Source: an uncultured Alphaproteobacteria bacterium
Lineage (GTDB): Bacteria; Pseudomonadota; Alphaproteobacteria; Rhizobiales; Ancalomicrobiaceae
Direction: 5' to 3'
Length of the DNA: 25,782 nt
Assembly (NCBI GenBank): GCA_937919435.1
Contig: CALFRR010000137.1
Coordinates: 1-25,782, forward strand
A model generated the notes under the pieces. It was not told the DNA's origin, searched no databases, and was given only the letters and a program-made list of their open reading frames with translations. A program made the translations under genes and the position numbers. This document shows positions 23,017 to 25,782 of the stretch, in pieces (within the stretch, counting starts at the first letter, position 1; every line of letters begins with the position of its first letter).

Positions 23017-23355
23017 TCAGAGCGCGTCGTCGCCGGTCTCGTCGGTGCGGATCCGGATCGCGTCGTCGAGCGGCACGACGAACACCTTGCCGTCGCCGAT
23101 CTGTCCGGTGCGGGCGATCGAACGGATGGTGTCGACCGCCCGGTCGACGAGTTCGTCGGGAACCGCGATCTCGATCCGGATCTTCGGGACGAAGCTCACC
23201 GCGTATTCGGCCCCGCGCCACAGCTCGGGCATGCCCTTCTGACGGCCGTGTCCGCGCACTTCGGAAACGGTCATGCCCGGCACCTCGAGACGGATCAACG
23301 CCTCGCGGACTTCGTCGAGCTTGAACGGCTTGATGACGGCGACGACGAGTTTCAT
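23017..23355 (-). CDS. PII nitrogen regulatory protein (GlnB/GlnK family)
   Basis: The 112-residue PII protein has the N-terminal IKPFKLDEVREAL (8-20), VRGHGRQKG opening the T-loop (33-41), WRGAEY with the uridylylation tyrosine Y51, VPKIRIEIAVP, and the C-terminal TGQIGDGKVFVVPLDDAIRIRT. PII proteins report 2-oxoglutarate, ATP/ADP and glutamine status to nitrogen enzymes and ammonium channels. W46 replaces the Tyr usual in GlnB; the rest is regular. The ATG at 23355 gives the canonical start, but no Shine-Dalgarno site is visible in the roughly 35-nt leader. A consensus sigma-54 promoter lies just upstream. No amtB or glnA neighbours it, so GlnB and GlnK cannot be separated. Confidence 0.95.
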   Translation of the reverse strand: MKLVVAVIKPFKLDEVREALIRLEVPGMTVSEVRGHGRQKGMPELWRGAEYAVSFVPKIRIEIAVPDELVDRAVDTIRSIARTGQIGDGKVFVVPLDDAIRIRTDETGDDAL

Positions 23356-23400
23356 GCGGTGACCGGTGGTCGTTGACGTGACCGTTGTGCCGGAAACGTC

Positions 23401-23417
23401 AGCAAACCGCGTGCCAG
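23401..23417 (-). promoter_or_regulatory. Sigma-54 (RpoN) promoter of the PII gene
   Basis: On the minus strand CTGGCACG-CGGT-TTGCT matches the -24/-12 consensus YTGGCACGN4TTGCW at every specified base. The GC of the -12 box predicts a start near 23390, 35 nt before the ATG. Nitrogen-controlled PII genes are often driven by RpoN with NtrC; no clear NtrC pair was found upstream. Confidence 0.85.
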
Positions 23418-23563
23418 CGCTGCGCCGCCACCATGGTCCCGCGCCGCGCCCGAGCAATCGCCCTCCATTCATACCGCAACGCAACGAGAGCCCACTTCGA
23501 CGGCAGATGCGCGCCCAAATCCTGAGCAGATGACCGCGCGGCGGTCACGCCGCCGGCCCCACC

Positions 23564-23976
23564 TCACCGCCCGGCGACGTCCGTCGGGGCGTGACGGGCC
23601 GCCTCGATGTCGTGGCCGTCGGAGTCGACGACGAAGGCGGCACAGTGGTCGGCGTGGTACTCCGACCGCAGGCCCGGCGGGCCGTCGTCGAGGCCGCCGG
23701 CCGCGAGCGCCACGGCGTGGAAGGCCGCCACGACCGCCCGTGACGCGGCGGCGAAGGCGACGTGGGGCGTTGCCGCCCGTCGTCGATCCCCCGCCGGAAG
23801 ATCCGGACGTCGCCGCCCGGATCGAGCGCACGACCGTGCCCGTCGACCACGCCGAACCCGACCGTTCAGCCGAAATCCTTGCGGACGACGTAGCCGAGCG
23901 GCGCCGGCGCGGCCTCGTGGAAGCGCCGGCCGTGCGCGACGTCGGCGGCGACCGGCATGCTCTGATGATCGAGCTT
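23564..23976 (-). pseudogene. Decayed VOC/glyoxalase-family gene
   Basis: Three in-order fragments read as one VOC protein of about 135 residues. The N-terminal part, LDHQSMPVAADVAHGRRF then APLGYVVRKDFG (from about 23973), ends at a TGA at 23868-23866. The same frame continues with VGFGVVDGHGRALDPGGD. After a frameshift near 23770 the C-terminal part resumes: THVAFAA-like TPHVAFAAASRAVV, GGLDDGPPGLRSEYHADH, CAAFVVDSDGHDIEAARH, ending at 23564. The C-terminal DPDGHNIEAV-like motif is characteristic of the family. The expected initiator position holds AAG. An in-frame stop, a frameshift and a lost start indicate a dead gene, unless the window contains sequencing errors. Confidence 0.75.
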
Positions 23977-24032
23977 GCTCGCTCCTTCCGCGGCCCACGG
24001 CGGCGGCCCCCGTGGCGCCGCCGGCAGCTCGT

Positions 24033-25175
24033 TCAGCGAAGGTCCATCCCGAGTTTCAGGGTGGCGGCGATGTTGCGGGCGGCCATTCGGACGTTGTCGG
24101 CCCCTTCGGCGATCGCCTCGGCGATCGTGCAGGGCCGGCAGAGCACCGAATAGACCGCCGCGATGCCGTGGTCGTGGACCACGTCGGCGTCCCGGCGCAA
24201 CGAACCGGCGATGCCGATCACCGGCTTGCCGTGGCGTGCCGCGACCCGGGTCACCCCGATCGGCGTCTTGCCGTAGATCGTCTGGCCGTCGATCCGGCCT
24301 TCCCCGGTGATCACCAGGGTGGCGTCGCGGACCGCCGCGTCGAGCCCGACCGCCTCGGTGACGATCTCGCTGCCCGGCCGGAGCCGGCCGCCGAGGAAGC
24401 CGAGCATTGCCGCGCCCATGCCGCCGGCCGCGCCGGCCCCGGGCGCTTCGGCGACGGCGATGCCGAGGTCGCGCTCGACGATCGCCGCGAACCGGGCGAG
24501 ATTGGCGTCGAGCTCGGCGACCATCGCCGGCGTCGCCCCTTTCTGCGGCCCGAAGATCGCCGAGGCGCCGCGTGGCCCGCACAGCGGATTGTCGACGTCG
24601 CAGGCGACGTCGACGACGCAGTCCTTCAGCCGCGCGTCGAACCGGGCCATGTCGATCCGGTCGAGCTTCGCCAGACCGCCGCCGGTCGGCGAGATCTCGG
24701 CCCCGTCGGCGTCGAGGAGCCCCACTCCCAGCGCGGCGAGCATTCCGGCACCGGCGTCGTTGGTGGCGCTGCCGCCGATCCCGAGGATGAAGCGGCGCGC
24801 CCCGGCGTCGAGCGCGGCGCGGATCAGTTCGCCGGTGCCGTAGCTCGACGTGGCCAGCGGATCGCGCTTCTCCGGCGCCACCAGGCCGAGGCCGCTCGCC
24901 GCGGCCATCTCGATCACCGCGGTCCGGCCGTCGCCGGTCAGGCCGTAGAAGGCTTCGACCGGCTCGCCGAGCGGACCGGTGACGCTCACCTCGACCCGGC
25001 GGCCGGCGGTCGCCTCGACCATCGCCTGGACGGTTCCCTCGCCGCCGTCGGCGACCGGAAGTTTGACGTAGTCGGCGTCCGGAAACACCTGACGGAACCC
25101 GGCTTCGATCGCTTCGGCGACTTCGAGCGCGGTGAGACTCTCCTTGTAGGAATCCGGGGCGATGACGAACTTCAT
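24033..25175 (-). CDS. Glycerate kinase, GlxK/GarK type
   Basis: The 380-residue protein has the usual length and motifs of the GarK/GlxK family (EC 2.7.1.165 or 2.7.1.31): IAPDSYKESLTALEVAEAI at the start, PVADGGEGTV (40-49), GIGGSATNDAGAGML (132-145), CDVDNPLCGPRGAS, FGPQKGA, and ITGEGRIDGQTIYGKTPIGV towards the C-terminus. It phosphorylates D-glycerate, usually to 2-phosphoglycerate, linking glyoxylate, tartronate semialdehyde or hydroxypyruvate metabolism to glycolysis. It could finish a pathway in which the neighbouring dehydrogenase makes glycerate, but it lies beyond the PII gene and is not in the same operon. The ATG at 25175 has GAGG about 7 nt upstream. Confidence 0.95.
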   Translation of the reverse strand: MKFVIAPDSYKESLTALEVAEAIEAGFRQVFPDADYVKLPVADGGEGTVQAMVEATAGRRVEVSVTGPLGEPVEAFYGLTGDGRTAVIEMAAASGLGLVAPEKRDPLATSSYGTGELIRAALDAGARRFILGIGGSATNDAGAGMLAALGVGLLDADGAEISPTGGGLAKLDRIDMARFDARLKDCVVDVACDVDNPLCGPRGASAIFGPQKGATPAMVAELDANLARFAAIVERDLGIAVAEAPGAGAAGGMGAAMLGFLGGRLRPGSEIVTEAVGLDAAVRDATLVITGEGRIDGQTIYGKTPIGVTRVAARHGKPVIGIAGSLRRDADVVHDHGIAAVYSVLCRPCTIAEAIAEGADNVRMAARNIAATLKLGMDLR

Positions 25176-25749
25176 GGCGGGCCTCGAGCGGTTGCGAACC
25201 TCGTCCGGTCGGCTCCGGCGGCGGAGTACCGGTTTCTTCTGTCGACCCGGCGAAGACGCCGGGCGAGCGAGCTTCTAGCACGGCTTCGCCGTCGCCGCGT
25301 CCCCGGCGGGCGGGAAACGCCGGCGCGGGGCGCTCCGCCCACCGCGGTGCCGGACGGGCGGCGGCGGCGCCGGCTTCGGCTCCGGCCCGCCCACCCGCCT
25401 TTCCGGCGGGAGAAGCCGGGCCCCCGCGACTTCGGCACGGCCGAGGCCTCCGAACGGGCGTGCCCGAGAACGAGCACCGCTCCGCAGGACCTGCGGTTCG
25501 ATGTCGCACCGAGGCGCGACACGCCGTCGGCGGCGACGCCGTCGGCCCGACCGCGGGTCGACGACCTCTCTGGAACGAGAGGATTTCCAACGTCGACACC
25601 CCTCCGGCCGGCACGCCGCGGCGCCGCGATCGGCGCGCGGATTCCTCGCGGGAGTAGGATTGCGCCCGGAGCCCGTCTCGAAGGAGACTCGTCCGACGAC
25701 CGTCGGCCGCAGGCATCGGCCGGACGGCACCACCGACAGGACCCGAGCG
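25176..25749. other. Non-coding stretch upstream of glycerate kinase
   Basis: No supported gene in about 570 bp. Open frames are Arg/Pro-rich on both strands without recognisable patterns. A 7-bp hairpin, CCCGGCG-AAGA-CGCCGGG (25246-25263), lies about 70 bp upstream of the glycerate kinase start. Promoters for both flanking genes must be here but could not be assigned. Confidence 0.65.
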
Positions 25750-25782
25750 ATGTATCCGATCTTACGTCGAGAGCAGTTTTCC
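25750..25782 (+). CDS. Start of a gene leaving the window (possible ferredoxin-NADP reductase-type subunit)
   Basis: The last 33 bases encode MYPILRREQFS from an ATG with CAGGA about 9 nt upstream, after a long non-coding stretch. MYxILRxEx is a common N-terminus of the sulfide dehydrogenase/dihydroorotate-dehydrogenase-like FAD/NAD-binding proteins that partner glutamate synthase-like subunits. Eleven residues are too few for a firm name, so the call is tentative. Confidence 0.4.
   Translation, partial: MYPILRREQFS

Noticed and set aside
25275..25733. A 152-codon minus-strand open frame upstream of glycerate kinase
   Set aside because: It is a Pro/Arg-rich translation with runs of Arg, no motif and no credible ribosome site.

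Overview
The window is very GC-rich, with overlapping ATGA gene junctions, Shine-Dalgarno sites embedded in upstream stop codons, TRAP transporters and a nap/hcp respiratory block. This points to an alphaproteobacterium, probably in or near the Hyphomicrobiales. No rRNA, tRNA or species-specific marker is present, so the order is inference.

Left end (1-3546, minus strand): nitrogen-oxide metabolism. A hybrid cluster protein (hcp) is followed by napF-napD-napA, the start of a periplasmic nitrate reductase operon with napA cut by the window edge. An FNR-like half-palindrome lies upstream of napF. At 3676-6462 a DeoR-family regulator diverges from a glycerol-kinase-like FGGY kinase.

Centre (6556-22876): a carbohydrate-acid catabolic island. 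One minus-strand operon reads dctP-dctQ-dctM (TRAP importer), gluconokinase-like FGGY kinase, D-2-hydroxyacid dehydrogenase, DHDPS/KDG-aldolase-family lyase and RpiR regulator. Upstream is a separately promoted secreted MRJP/yellow-family (lactonase-like) protein. Its promoter and the TRAP-1 promoter carry the same operator-like motif at the same place relative to the -35 box. Further upstream, a second TRAP set (dctQ-dctM-dctP) leads into a large Edd-like IlvD/Edd-family dehydratase. It diverges from a LacI-family regulator, and the intervening region contains two LacI-type operators. Taken together the genes suggest uptake of an aldonic acid or its lactone, phosphorylation and/or dehydration to a 2-keto-3-deoxy acid, aldol cleavage and reduction of an aldehyde or 2-oxo product. 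The substrate cannot be read from sequence alone.

Right end (22895-25782): a 120-bp hairpin-rich repeat (second copy after the dehydratase gene), a PII signalling protein behind a consensus sigma-54 promoter, a decayed VOC/glyoxalase-family gene, a GlxK/GarK-type glycerate kinase, and the first 11 codons of a gene leaving the window.

The main points for a second look are the island's unassigned substrate, the shared operator, the divergent Edd-like dehydratase, the paired LacI operators, the paired 120-bp repeat and the sigma-54-driven orphan PII gene.
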